From an uncultured Planctomycetaceae bacterium (lineage in GTDB: Bacteria > Planctomycetota > Planctomycetia > Pirellulales > JACPPG01): DNA of 10,323 bases. Position 1 is the first letter of the stretch. Each line of letters begins with the position of its first letter. The DNA lies in assembly GCA_945957305.1 (NCBI GenBank), contig CAMFLN010000044.1, positions 1 to 10,323 of the forward strand, read 5' to 3'. The notes beneath the pieces were generated by a model that did no database searches, was not told where the DNA came from, and saw only the letters and a program-made list of their open reading frames with translations. The position numbers were made by a program, and so were the translations under genes. Positions 1 through 6,638 of this stretch are shown one piece after another.

Positions 1-252
1 GGGCCGGACTTGAGTCGCGAGGGAGGGCGGCGCAGCAACGATTGGCACGCCGTGCATTTCTTTCGCCCGCAAAGCGTCTCGGCTGATTCTCCTATGCCCC
101 AATACCCTTGGTATTTCGACGGAGCGCCCGATAAGCCGAACAAACGAGGGCTGGCCCTGCTGACCTACGTGCAGTGGCTGGGCTCGTGGCTGGAAAGCTA
201 TCCGTACTATGAGAATTACGTCGCGATCGAACAGCAGGAGGCCGCGCCATGA
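1..252 (+). CDS. ccoO: cbb3-type cytochrome c oxidase subunit II (CcoO/FixO), C-terminal fragment
   Basis: Only the last 83 residues are present; the frame is open from base 1, so the gene starts upstream. The stretch NDWHAVHFFRPQSV followed by MPQYPWYF matches the conserved C-terminal part of CcoO, the membrane-anchored monohaem cytochrome c subunit that passes electrons to the CcoN haem-copper centre. The family's haem-binding CxxCH would lie upstream of the window. The chain ends with a Tyr/Trp-rich stretch (YVQWLGSWLESYPYYENY). The TGA stop overlaps the next gene's ATG by four bases (ATGA). In some bacteria CcoN and CcoO are fused; whether that holds here cannot be seen. Family identity is strong from the motif; everything upstream is inference. 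Confidence 0.88.
   Translation, partial: GPDLSREGGRRSNDWHAVHFFRPQSVSADSPMPQYPWYFDGAPDKPNKRGLALLTYVQWLGSWLESYPYYENYVAIEQQEAAP
236..241 (+). promoter_or_regulatory. Ribosome binding site of the CcoS-like gene
   Basis: AGGAGG lies seven bases before the ATG at 249, inside the end of ccoO. It is a near-perfect Shine-Dalgarno sequence and supports both this start and coupling to ccoO translation. Confidence 0.7.
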
Positions 253-590
253 GCGTTAAACAGCAAAAGACATTCAGCCGCCGCCTGCTCGGGCTGCTGT
301 TGGCCCTAGCGATTTTGGTGCCCAGCTTATGGGGCTTTGGCAACAAGTTCGTGGAGCTCATCAGGATCTATCGTGGCGACGTCGATGGGGCCTTTGCCGT
401 GGCGCCGATCACGAATTACATCCTGGCCAGCACAGGGTTTTTGTTTCTCTTCTTCTGGGCGGCCGCGAACGGCATGTTTCGTGATATCGAACGTCCCAAG
501 TACATGCTTTTGGAAAACGAGCGACGGCTGGACGCTCCGCAACGCCGGCGTTTCTGGCAGAACGAGGAGAATCTTCATGTCCGAAGGTGA
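249..590 (+). CDS. CcoS-like cbb3 oxidase assembly protein with an extra N-terminal membrane segment
   Basis: A 113-residue protein with two hydrophobic segments, at about residues 12-30 and 56-72. The second is followed by FFWAAANGMFRDIERPKY (68-85) and then LLENE. This resembles the CcoS signature, in which one TM helix runs into a W-A-x3-G-x-F-x-D-hydrophobic-E-x-P pattern. CcoS is a small protein (usually about 50-70 residues) needed for cofactor insertion into cbb3 oxidase. This version is roughly twice that length because of the first TM segment and a polar loop (31-55), and it lies before ccoI instead of after it. The C-terminal 20 residues are Arg-rich and overlap the next gene. The strong RBS and ccoO coupling make it a real gene. 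The CcoS relation is motif-based inference; the alternative is a lineage-specific small oxidase subunit. Confidence 0.6.
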   Translation: MSVKQQKTFSRRLLGLLLALAILVPSLWGFGNKFVELIRIYRGDVDGAFAVAPITNYILASTGFLFLFFWAAANGMFRDIERPKYMLLENERRLDAPQRRRFWQNEENLHVRR

Positions 591-753
591 ATATGCTCCG
601 GCCGAAGTCGAGCACCAATTCCATAACTATACGACCAATCGCATACCGTGGTATGTGCGGCTGGTGTGGATCGGTTTCTGGTGTTTCGCGATCTACTACA
701 CCATTCGCTATCTGTTTCCTGATCTGCAGCATGAGCTGATCACACCGCGATGA
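577..753 (+). CDS. Small single-TM cbb3 operon protein, CcoP N-terminal-like (no haem domain)
   Basis: A 58-residue protein with one TM helix at about residues 28-47. It starts at ATG 577, six bases after AGGAGA (565-570), and overlaps the preceding gene by 14 nt. An acidic, His-containing N-terminus is followed by HNYTTNRIPWYVRLVW and an aromatic-rich helix ending IYYTIRYLFP. This layout (polar start, Pro-Trp before the helix, Tyr-rich helix end, then Pro) recalls the N-terminal membrane segment of CcoP/FixP. No CxxCH is present, so it cannot carry the haems of CcoP. It could be a stand-alone stabilising subunit, analogous in role to CcoQ or to the CcoP anchor. The TGA overlaps the ccoI ATG (ATGA at 750). 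The gene looks real from spacing and RBS; the family match is tentative. Confidence 0.6.
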   Translation: MSEGEYAPAEVEHQFHNYTTNRIPWYVRLVWIGFWCFAIYYTIRYLFPDLQHELITPR

Positions 754-3056
754 GCACGCTGCGCCCACGCAGTCAAGATCACGAGCGCGAGTGTTGCGCT
801 TTTTGCGGACTGCCCCTGGCACAGCCGTGGTGGCCCGGCACCAGGAAAAGAGGGGCCGAGGTTTCGCTTTCCGACGAGCCGCGCTACTGCTGCTACGGTT
901 GTGCCTTGGCGCAAGCTGCGACCCACTCGGGATCATCGGGCGGCGAGCTACGAGCGCTCCTCACCCGCTTGGGACTGGCGATCTTCTTGACCATGAATGT
1001 CATGGTCTTCAGCATGGAACTCTGGACGCAGGACGTTTATGCCGGCGATCCGGGAGCAACGAGCTCATTATCCGAACCGCTGCGCGACGTCTTTCGTTAC
1101 CTCTGCCTGCTGTTGTCGTTGCCTGTGGCTGCGCTGTTGGGCCGGCCGATCGCCAAAAATGCTTGGGAAAATCTGCGCCGCGGCGGTCCGAGCACAGAGT
1201 TGTTGATTGTCCTGGGGGTGTTGGCCGCCATGGTCTATTCGACCATTAGCGTCTTTCGCGGTAGCGGACATATCTATTTCGAGGTGGCCTGCGTCGTGCT
1301 CGTCATGGTGACGATTGGACGCTGGCTCGACGCGACCGGAAAGCTGCAGACCACGGCTGCCTTGGACGCCTTGGCGAAATTGCTGCCGGACCAGGTGCGC
1401 CAGGTGACCGACACCGGCGAGCTCCTCGTTCGCCCGGCCGACATCGCAGTCGGCGACCGGTTGCGGGTGTTGGCCGGCGAACGCTTTGCGTTTGACGGCG
1501 AAATATTGCGCGGGTTCGCGGACGTCGACGAGCAGATCATCTCGGGAGAGAGCCGGCCGCTGAGCAAGGGGCCCGGCGACGCCGTCCATGCCGGCAGCAC
1601 GAATGTCGACGGAGATTTGCTCCTGCGCGTTACTGCGGAGCTGCGCGACGGAACATTACAACGGATGATCAACCTGGTACGCGAAGCGCGCACCTCGAAG
1701 GGATATTATCAGCGCCTGGCTGATCGCGTGTCGCTAGGGTTCTTGCCCGTGATTGCCATGGTCGCCATGGTTGCCTTTGCCCTGCATGCACGCACGGGCG
1801 GCTTCGAGCAAGGAATGCTTGCCGCACTGGCTGTATCCTTGATCGCCTGTCCCTGCGCCCTGGGATTGGCCACACCGATGGCGGTGTGGGCTGCTCTGGG
1901 GCGCGCCTCGCAGGCGCAAGTGCTGTTGCGTAGCGGCGAGGCGCTCGAGCGACTGGCGGACGTGCGTGTGGTCGCGATTGATAAGACCGGGACACTGACC
2001 ACGGGCATTGCCACGGTTTCTGGTGTTGAGTTGGCGGACGAAGACCTGTCGCGCGAGGCGGTACTTTCGTTGATCGCAGCCGCGGCTGCTGGTTCGGGCC
2101 ATCCGCTTTCGCTGGCCATCACGGAGTTCGCGACGGCCGGAGGGTTCGAGGTTCCCCTGGAACCGTTGCAGGGGCGAACGATCGGCGGTCGCGGCATTGC
2201 TGCGGACGTGCCGGGAGGCCCGACAGTTTACTTGGGGAATCTGCAGTTGATGTTCGACGCGGGGCTAATTATCAATTCGCGCATCGACCGCGCGATTCGA
2301 CAGGCACACGCTCAGGCTCAATCGTTGGCCTGCGCCGGCTGGGCGGGGATGGTACGAGCCGTCATCCTTTTTCAGGAAGAATCGCGCACCGACGCGCAAC
2401 AGGCTCTTGCTGATTGTCGGAACCTCGGGCTGCACGTCTGTGTATTAACCGGCGATCACGCCGCGCGCGGGGCGCAGTTTGCCGAGCGATTCGACGTCGA
2501 AGTCCGTGCGGGTCTTACCCCGGCTCAAAAGGTTGCCGCTGTCGAGGAACTCAGACGCCAGTGGGGGCCAGTCGCCATGGTCGGTGATGGCATCAATGAT
2601 GCGGCGGCGTTGGTCGCCAGTGATGTAGGCATCGCGATGGGGTGTGGCGCCGATGTGTCGCGACAGTCGGCGAGCATCTGCTTGCTCGGCGATCAACTCG
2701 CCCAGATTCCCTGGTGTATTGAATTGACCCGGCAGACTGTTTCGGTGATTCGACAGAACCTGTTCTGGGCGTTTTTCTACAATGTCGGCGGTGTCGCACT
2801 GGCCTGCGCTGGCTGGCTGACCCCTGTGTGGGCCGCAGTGGCGATGGTGGCCAGCAGCGTTCTGGTGGTGGCGAACTCGCTACGGTTGCGGGGCGTGACA
2901 CAGGACGCATCATTCTTGCCGAGTGAGGACGCTCAATCATCCCTTGCTGCTGATCCGCACGGTATTTTGCGCGCAGATCATGAAGGCGAGGAGGGCGCTG
3001 AAAGTGCTAACAACTCGGCGGACAAGATCGTTATTCACGACGAGGTTATCGCATGA
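750..3056 (+). CDS. ccoI: Copper-translocating P1B-type ATPase for cbb3 oxidase assembly (CcoI/FixI)
   Basis: A 768-residue P-type ATPase. The N-terminus carries a cysteine module, CAFCGLP (C16, C19) and YCCYGC (C47, C48, C51), typical of CcoI-type ATPases. The usual following HMA metal-binding domain (GMxCxxC) is absent; TM1 begins near residue 71. Catalytic motifs are intact: SGES at 265-268 (actuator), the membrane CPC at 367-369, DKTGT with phosphorylated D411, GHP with H451, LTGD, and GDGIND at 612-617. The last two TM helices carry YN (677-678) and MxxSS (699-703), the pattern of Cu(I) transporters (P1B-1). CcoI moves Cu(I) across the inner membrane for the oxidase Cu-B site. About 55 hydrophilic, acidic, His-containing residues follow the last TM, longer than usual. 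Starts on an ATGA overlap with no strong RBS, so coupling is likely. Confidence 0.93.
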   Translation: MSTLRPRSQDHERECCAFCGLPLAQPWWPGTRKRGAEVSLSDEPRYCCYGCALAQAATHSGSSGGELRALLTRLGLAIFLTMNVMVFSMELWTQDVYAGDPGATSSLSEPLRDVFRYLCLLLSLPVAALLGRPIAKNAWENLRRGGPSTELLIVLGVLAAMVYSTISVFRGSGHIYFEVACVVLVMVTIGRWLDATGKLQTTAALDALAKLLPDQVRQVTDTGELLVRPADIAVGDRLRVLAGERFAFDGEILRGFADVDEQIISGESRPLSKGPGDAVHAGSTNVDGDLLLRVTAELRDGTLQRMINLVREARTSKGYYQRLADRVSLGFLPVIAMVAMVAFALHARTGGFEQGMLAALAVSLIACPCALGLATPMAVWAALGRASQAQVLLRSGEALERLADVRVVAIDKTGTLTTGIATVSGVELADEDLSREAVLSLIAAAAAGSGHPLSLAITEFATAGGFEVPLEPLQGRTIGGRGIAADVPGGPTVYLGNLQLMFDAGLIINSRIDRAIRQAHAQAQSLACAGWAGMVRAVILFQEESRTDAQQALADCRNLGLHVCVLTGDHAARGAQFAERFDVEVRAGLTPAQKVAAVEELRRQWGPVAMVGDGINDAAALVASDVGIAMGCGADVSRQSASICLLGDQLAQIPWCIELTRQTVSVIRQNLFWAFFYNVGGVALACAGWLTPVWAAVAMVASSVLVVANSLRLRGVTQDASFLPSEDAQSSLAADPHGILRADHEGEEGAESANNSADKIVIHDEVIA

Positions 3057-3754
3057 TGGAATTGGCGATGATCTTTGTCGGGGGCCTGTTGGGGAGCGGC
3101 CACTGCGTGGGCATGTGTGGTCCGATTGCGTTATCGGTCGGCACACCGGCCCCCGGTTGGACGTCGAACTTGCTGCGTCAGGTGTTTTATAGCGGAGGAC
3201 GGTTATTCACCTACGCGGTCATTGGCGCAGTGGCCGGTTATGCCGGGATGCGGCTATCGAGCAGCGTTGCCACGCTCGTGAACGTCCAGGCCGGATTGGC
3301 CATTGTGGCCGGACTTCTGTTGATAGTTCAGGGCATGATGGCGGCCGGCATTATCTCGATCCCGGTGCGGCGGCACCTTCCAGCATGCCTGGCCCCAGGA
3401 TTGCTCGGCACCTTCCTGCGCAGTCCCCGTGCGGAGTCGGCGTTTCTGGCCGGTGTATTCACGGGCTTTCTGCCGTGTGGCTTGCTTTACGCGTACGTGG
3501 CCTTGGCCGCGAGTGCTGGTACGCTGGCCGGCGGCTCGGCGCGAATGGTCGCCTTTGGCCTGGGAACGGTGCCGTTGCTCGTAGTCGTCGGTAACACCGG
3601 TTCGCTGCTGGGTGTGAAAGCACGGCAACGCGCGCTGCGCATCGCGGCCTGTTTTGTCATCGTGACAGGGGGCGTCTCTCTGCTCCGCGGCGCCGGCTAC
3701 CTAGGATGGCACGGCAGCGAACTTGCGGCGAGCTGCCCCATGTGCGCCAAGTGA
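3053..3754 (+). CDS. SafE/TauE-type (UreH-like TM domain) membrane protein of the cbb3 cluster
   Basis: A 233-residue protein with about six TM helices. GSGHCVGMCGP (14-24) in the first helix and FLPCGLLYAY (C142) in the fourth are the signature of the 'sulfite exporter TauE/SafE' or UreH-like transmembrane family, related to DsbD-type TM domains. Members often sit beside ccoI, and a role in copper or thiol handling during oxidase or cytochrome maturation is suspected but not established. The C-terminus ends in CPMCAK (C228, C231), a possible extra metal or thiol site. The start overlaps the ccoI stop (ATGATG; the ATG at 3053 or 3056), with GAGG at 3042-3045 as RBS. It is the last gene of the oxidase operon: the next gene is on the other strand. 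Confidence 0.82.
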   Translation: MMELAMIFVGGLLGSGHCVGMCGPIALSVGTPAPGWTSNLLRQVFYSGGRLFTYAVIGAVAGYAGMRLSSSVATLVNVQAGLAIVAGLLLIVQGMMAAGIISIPVRRHLPACLAPGLLGTFLRSPRAESAFLAGVFTGFLPCGLLYAYVALAASAGTLAGGSARMVAFGLGTVPLLVVVGNTGSLLGVKARQRALRIAACFVIVTGGVSLLRGAGYLGWHGSELAASCPMCAK

Positions 3755-3779
3755 CTCCCCCGCGGCGCACGGCGGAGTT
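3753..3779. terminator. Possible stem-loop between convergent genes
   Basis: GACTCC (3753-3758) can pair with GGAGTT (3774-3779; one G-T pair), and an inner CCG/CGG continues the stem across one mismatch with a seven-base loop. It starts at the safE stop and lies just before the convergent DUF4405 gene end. There is no T run, so it would be a weak or Rho-assisted terminator at best. Confidence 0.3.
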
Positions 3780-3799
3780 CGCTGGGTTCTCAGCCACGG

Positions 3800-4213
3800 T
3801 CAGGACCCCGGCGCTTGAATCATCAGTGCAGCGGCCGCGATCGACAGCCCCACGATATTCACCAGCACAATTAACAGGCCTACGCCGTAAATGGTGCGGC
3901 TCGCTTCGTCGATGCGGATCGGTCGCGCGCGCCATTGCGTCAAACGGCTGGAGATAACTCCGCAAATCCACGTCCAATGCAGCATGACGTGAATCAAGAT
4001 GCCAAAGGCCAGCAAGCACACGACCAGAAATTGGCCCTGCGCCCAATCCTCGTAAGTGGCGCTCCACAGCAACCAGCCATAAGCGCTGCTCGCGGGCGGA
4101 AACACGAAACGTAGCACCACGCTGAAAAACAACAGCAGGACAAACACCACCAACAGCAGGCAGTCCAGCAGGAAGTTGACCGAGGTTCGGGTCATTTGTA
4201 CAAGCAAAGCCAT
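3800..4213 (-). CDS. DUF4405-like small integral membrane protein
   Basis: A 137-residue protein from the ATG at 4213 (an ATG at 4195 would give 131 residues). It has three TM helices at about 12-38, 60-83 and 108-132. The first begins TSVNFLLDCLLL and the second ends GILIHVMLHWTWICG, with H75 and H79 one turn apart. This N-x3-D / HxxxHW layout matches the DUF4405 family, which resembles b-type cytochrome membrane domains; haem binding by the histidines is plausible but unproven. The frame stays open to 4399, but the added N-terminus is basic and not family-like, so the shorter start is chosen. No clear Shine-Dalgarno precedes either ATG. It converges with the oxidase operon, and a link to respiration is only suggested by proximity. 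Confidence 0.68.
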   Translation of the reverse strand: MALLVQMTRTSVNFLLDCLLLVVFVLLLFFSVVLRFVFPPASSAYGWLLWSATYEDWAQGQFLVVCLLAFGILIHVMLHWTWICGVISSRLTQWRARPIRIDEASRTIYGVGLLIVLVNIVGLSIAAAALMIQAPGS

Positions 4214-4282
4214 CGAGTGATCGGTGAGGAAAACGCTGTCAGGCCTAGAACGCAACCGATGTGCCGTCGAACAGAATTGGCA

Positions 4283-4296
4283 GCGGCCGTAGCCGC
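4283..4296. other. Small perfect hairpin in the divergent intergenic region
   Basis: GCGGC and GCCGC flank a CGTA loop, giving a five-pair stem with a tetraloop. It lies in the 239-nt gap (4214-4452) between the divergent DUF4405 and esterase genes. No convincing -35/-10 pair was recognised in this gap, and the hairpin may be chance. Confidence 0.25.
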
Positions 4297-4438
4297 CAGT
4301 GCGCAAACGAATAAGAAGCATGGACTTGTGATCTTTCAAAAAATTGATGACTCGAAGGCATTTGCGGAGAGTGTGCGGATTCGCGCGCCTCAGGGGCAAA
4401 ACCGTGCCACGGCAGCTTGGCGGGCAAGGCTGGCTGCA

Positions 4439-4447
4439 AAAGGAAGA
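4439..4447 (+). promoter_or_regulatory. Ribosome binding site that decides the esterase start (GTG 4453)
   Basis: AAGGAAGAG ends five bases before an in-frame GTG at 4453. The upstream in-frame ATG at 4417 has no comparable RBS and would add a lysine-rich stretch, so the GTG is the better start. Confidence 0.6.
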
Positions 4448-4452
4448 GCATC

Positions 4453-5427
4453 GTGACGCATGACGGTTTTCACTGCACCAGTGTGCGAACGTTTTCGCAG
4501 CAACTGAACCGAGTCTTGCTGTTCGTCCTGCTGGCTGCGATGCCGCCAGAGTCGGTGGCGCAAGAGATTCGGCAAGTCGAAATTGATGCGCCGTCGGTCG
4601 GGCGCAAGCTCACATACGCGATCGCGTTGCCCGCGCGCTATCAGACCGGCACGGACCGCTATCCAGTGCTGTACATGCTGCATGGATTCAGTGGCAATTT
4701 CACTCAGTGGCAGCGCTTCGGCGCTACGCAGCAGGCCACGACACGTCCCATGATCATCGTCATGCCTGACGGCGGCAATTCGTGGTTCATCAATTGGGCT
4801 CGCAGCGAGGGCGGCCAACAGAATCGTTGGGAAGACTTTCTCGCCCGCGACCTCGTCCAGCATGTCGATGCCAACTATCGCACCATTCCGCACCGCGCGG
4901 GGCGTGCCCTATGTGGGCTGTCGATGGGAGGCTATGGAGCGATCGTCGTCGGGCTGCGCAACCCGGACCTGTATTGTTCCCTGGCGAGCGAGAGTGGCGC
5001 GCTCGCCTTTGCCAAGAATTCCGCCGCGGCCCTTGAGCGGGGCGAGTCGCTGCGCCCTGCGACGCCCCCCGATACGAAGCCGAGCGTGCAGGTCACAACG
5101 CCAGGCTTCAGTAGCCAGGCCGAGCGAACACCTGCCGGCGATATCTTTCTCACACCGGCCGATTGCGCCGCGCACGATCCCTATCGTTTGGTCCTGACGG
5201 TGCCGCGCGAGCGTTTGCCAGCGATATTTCTCGATTGCGGCACGGACGATCCCTTTTTGCCGCAAACCCGAGAACTTGTCGAGATTCTGCTGCGTAACCG
5301 GCTGCCCTTCACCTATGCGCAATCGCCGGGAGATCACCGCCGCGAGTATTGGCAGCGCGAAGTCGGTCTGGCGATCACGGTGCAATCCGGAGTTTTTCAA
5401 CGCGCCCTTGCCGCGCAGGGGCGATGA
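4453..5427 (+). CDS. Secreted alpha/beta-hydrolase esterase (esterase D / tributyrin esterase family)
   Basis: 324 residues from GTG 4453. The N-terminus has a hydrophobic segment (LLFVLLAAMP) ending in VAQ, consistent with export by a signal peptide with a long n-region. The mature part follows the putative-esterase fold of S-formylglutathione hydrolase and antigen-85-like enzymes: YMLHGFSGN (oxyanion region), a nucleophile elbow GLSMGG with Ser157, DCGTDDPF carrying the acid (D265 or D266), and GDH with His295. The triad is therefore complete. Such enzymes cleave short-chain carboxylic or sugar esters; the signal peptide argues against a cytosolic formaldehyde-detoxification role and for polysaccharide or xenobiotic ester cleavage outside the cytoplasm. 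The exact substrate cannot be read from sequence. It stands alone, with a 252-nt gap downstream and no obvious terminator. Confidence 0.85.
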   Translation: MTHDGFHCTSVRTFSQQLNRVLLFVLLAAMPPESVAQEIRQVEIDAPSVGRKLTYAIALPARYQTGTDRYPVLYMLHGFSGNFTQWQRFGATQQATTRPMIIVMPDGGNSWFINWARSEGGQQNRWEDFLARDLVQHVDANYRTIPHRAGRALCGLSMGGYGAIVVGLRNPDLYCSLASESGALAFAKNSAAALERGESLRPATPPDTKPSVQVTTPGFSSQAERTPAGDIFLTPADCAAHDPYRLVLTVPRERLPAIFLDCGTDDPFLPQTRELVEILLRNRLPFTYAQSPGDHRREYWQREVGLAITVQSGVFQRALAAQGR

Positions 5428-5624
5428 GATTCATTTCTGTCGACGAGCGAGTTCGATGCCGAGGGAAAGATTTGCGATCGCGGTGTCGGAACGACCGCGA
5501 CCGCCTGCCGCAGTCCCCAGCGTTTGCTGAACAATCGGCACATTCCGTGCAATTGTCACGAAATCGGCGCGTCGTCAGCGCGCGAGGGTGGGTAGCATCC
5601 TCTGGCCGGTCGCCGCGGGCAAAG

Positions 5625-5650
5625 TACAATAAGAGGCACACTCGTGTGCC
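5625..5650 (+). promoter_or_regulatory. Possible -10 box followed by a perfect 16-nt palindrome
   Basis: TACAAT (5625-5630) could be a -10 element, although no good -35 is seen 17 bases upstream. It is followed by GGCACAC-TC-GTGTGCC (5635-5650), a perfect inverted repeat with seven-base arms, 29 bases before the ATG at 5680. If transcription begins near 5637, this would be an operator or a hairpin at the very 5' end of the mRNA. Function is inferred from position and symmetry only. Confidence 0.4.
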
Positions 5651-5679
5651 GTCTTCAGAGCGATGTTTTTGGGGGAAAA

Positions 5680-6603
5680 ATGCGCGCAACCTGGCTCTCC
5701 ACGCTGCTGTTGTCGATGGCAGTGTCTTGCTGTTCTCCACTGTGCTCCATTGCGGTCGCGCAGGTAGCGGACAACGCACAGGGCGAAGAAGAGAAGGCTG
5801 TAAGGGAAACGATCGCAGCCTACCGGCAAGCCTTGGCCAAGCGCGACGTTGACGCGGTAAAGGAATTCTGGACTGCGGACGCCGACTACGTCGACCAAAT
5901 GGGCCGCGTGTACAACATTCATAATGGTCTGTCCGAAGCCAAACGCTTGGCCCAAGACGAAATGCACTTGGCCCATTTCGCTCCCAAGACAGAGACATTG
6001 GGCGTGCGGTTTGTGACCGACGACGTCGCGCTTGAGGATGGGACGTTCGAACGCGTCGGCTCGGCCGCCGGTCCCTCAGCACAAGGGCGTTTTACCGCCG
6101 TGTGGGTGAAACGAGACGGGAAGTGGCAGATCGACAGCCTGCGAGAATCGCCGGTACGCGTGGAAAACAGCACCGAAGCTTTGGATGATTTGGCCTGGCT
6201 GATCGGCGAATGGCAGGCAGAAGGAGAACAGGCCAAGGCCGAGGTCGTCTGTCGCTGGGGGCAAGGGCAGACCTATATCGTGGCGTATCTCAAGCTCGAG
6301 ACGCCCGAAGGGCCCGTTACGGCCACGCAGCTAATCGGCTGGGATCCGAACCAGCAGAGAATTCGCTCCTTCCTGTTCGACTCGCGGGGGGCGTTTACGG
6401 AAGGGATTTGGACTGATGAAGGAGACGCGTGGGTGGTGAAAGCCACCGAAACGCATCCCAACGGCAAGCGCGTGTCTTCCACCCGGCTGTACAGCCGCAT
6501 TGATGAAGACACCGCGATCTGGGAATCGATCGATGACGACGCCCCGGGAGCCGCCACGGCGGACATGCGGTTTCGTCTCACGCGCAAGAAGCCCAAGAAA
6601 TAA
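5680..6603 (+). CDS. Secreted SnoaL/NTF2-like protein with a second beta-rich domain
   Basis: 307 residues from ATG 5680, preceded by a weak GGGGGA. A signal peptide runs to about residue 27 (SIAVA-Q). Residues 36-160 form an NTF2-like domain of the SgcJ/EcaC or DUF4440 type: EEEKAVRETIAAYRQALAKR, then FWTADADYVD, and later GRFTAVWVKRDGKWQIDSLR, the family's typical last two strands. Residues 168-303 are a separate beta-rich domain starting LAWLIGEWQAEG, with alternating strands ending RFRLTRKKPKK; this looks like a lipocalin-like or DUF1579-type barrel. An ATG at 5644 is in frame but would put a polar extension before the signal peptide. Enzymatic activity is not evident, and ligand binding is the more cautious guess. 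It is followed after 35 bases by the next gene, so they are probably co-transcribed. Confidence 0.75.
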   Translation: MRATWLSTLLLSMAVSCCSPLCSIAVAQVADNAQGEEEKAVRETIAAYRQALAKRDVDAVKEFWTADADYVDQMGRVYNIHNGLSEAKRLAQDEMHLAHFAPKTETLGVRFVTDDVALEDGTFERVGSAAGPSAQGRFTAVWVKRDGKWQIDSLRESPVRVENSTEALDDLAWLIGEWQAEGEQAKAEVVCRWGQGQTYIVAYLKLETPEGPVTATQLIGWDPNQQRIRSFLFDSRGAFTEGIWTDEGDAWVVKATETHPNGKRVSSTRLYSRIDEDTAIWESIDDDAPGAATADMRFRLTRKKPKK

Positions 6604-6626
6604 CGTGCTCTGCGGAGCGTATCGTT

Positions 6627-6633
6627 GAGGAAG
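6627..6633 (+). promoter_or_regulatory. Ribosome binding site of the gene at 6639
   Basis: GAGGAAG lies five bases before the ATG at 6639 and decides for that start over the in-frame ATG at 6681, which has no RBS. Confidence 0.6.
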
Positions 6634-6638
6634 AAAAT

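Noticed and set aside
409..936. - strand open frame of 175 codons across the CcoS-like, CcoP-like and ccoI starts
   Set aside because: It spans three overlapping + strand genes with good motifs; its composition is that of a shadow frame.
4196..4456. + strand open frame of 86 codons in the divergent gap before the esterase
   Set aside because: No RBS, no hydrophobic or family features, and its end overlaps the preferred esterase start.
5562..5582. GC-rich inverted repeat (GCGCG ... CGCGC) considered as the esterase terminator
   Set aside because: Short alternating GC stem, over 130 nt beyond the stop, with no T run.
5375..6082. Long - strand open frame (235 codons) opposite the SnoaL-like gene
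   Set aside because: Arg/Pro/Ser-rich composition typical of a GC-rich antisense shadow; it runs against a gene with a signal peptide and recognisable domain motifs.
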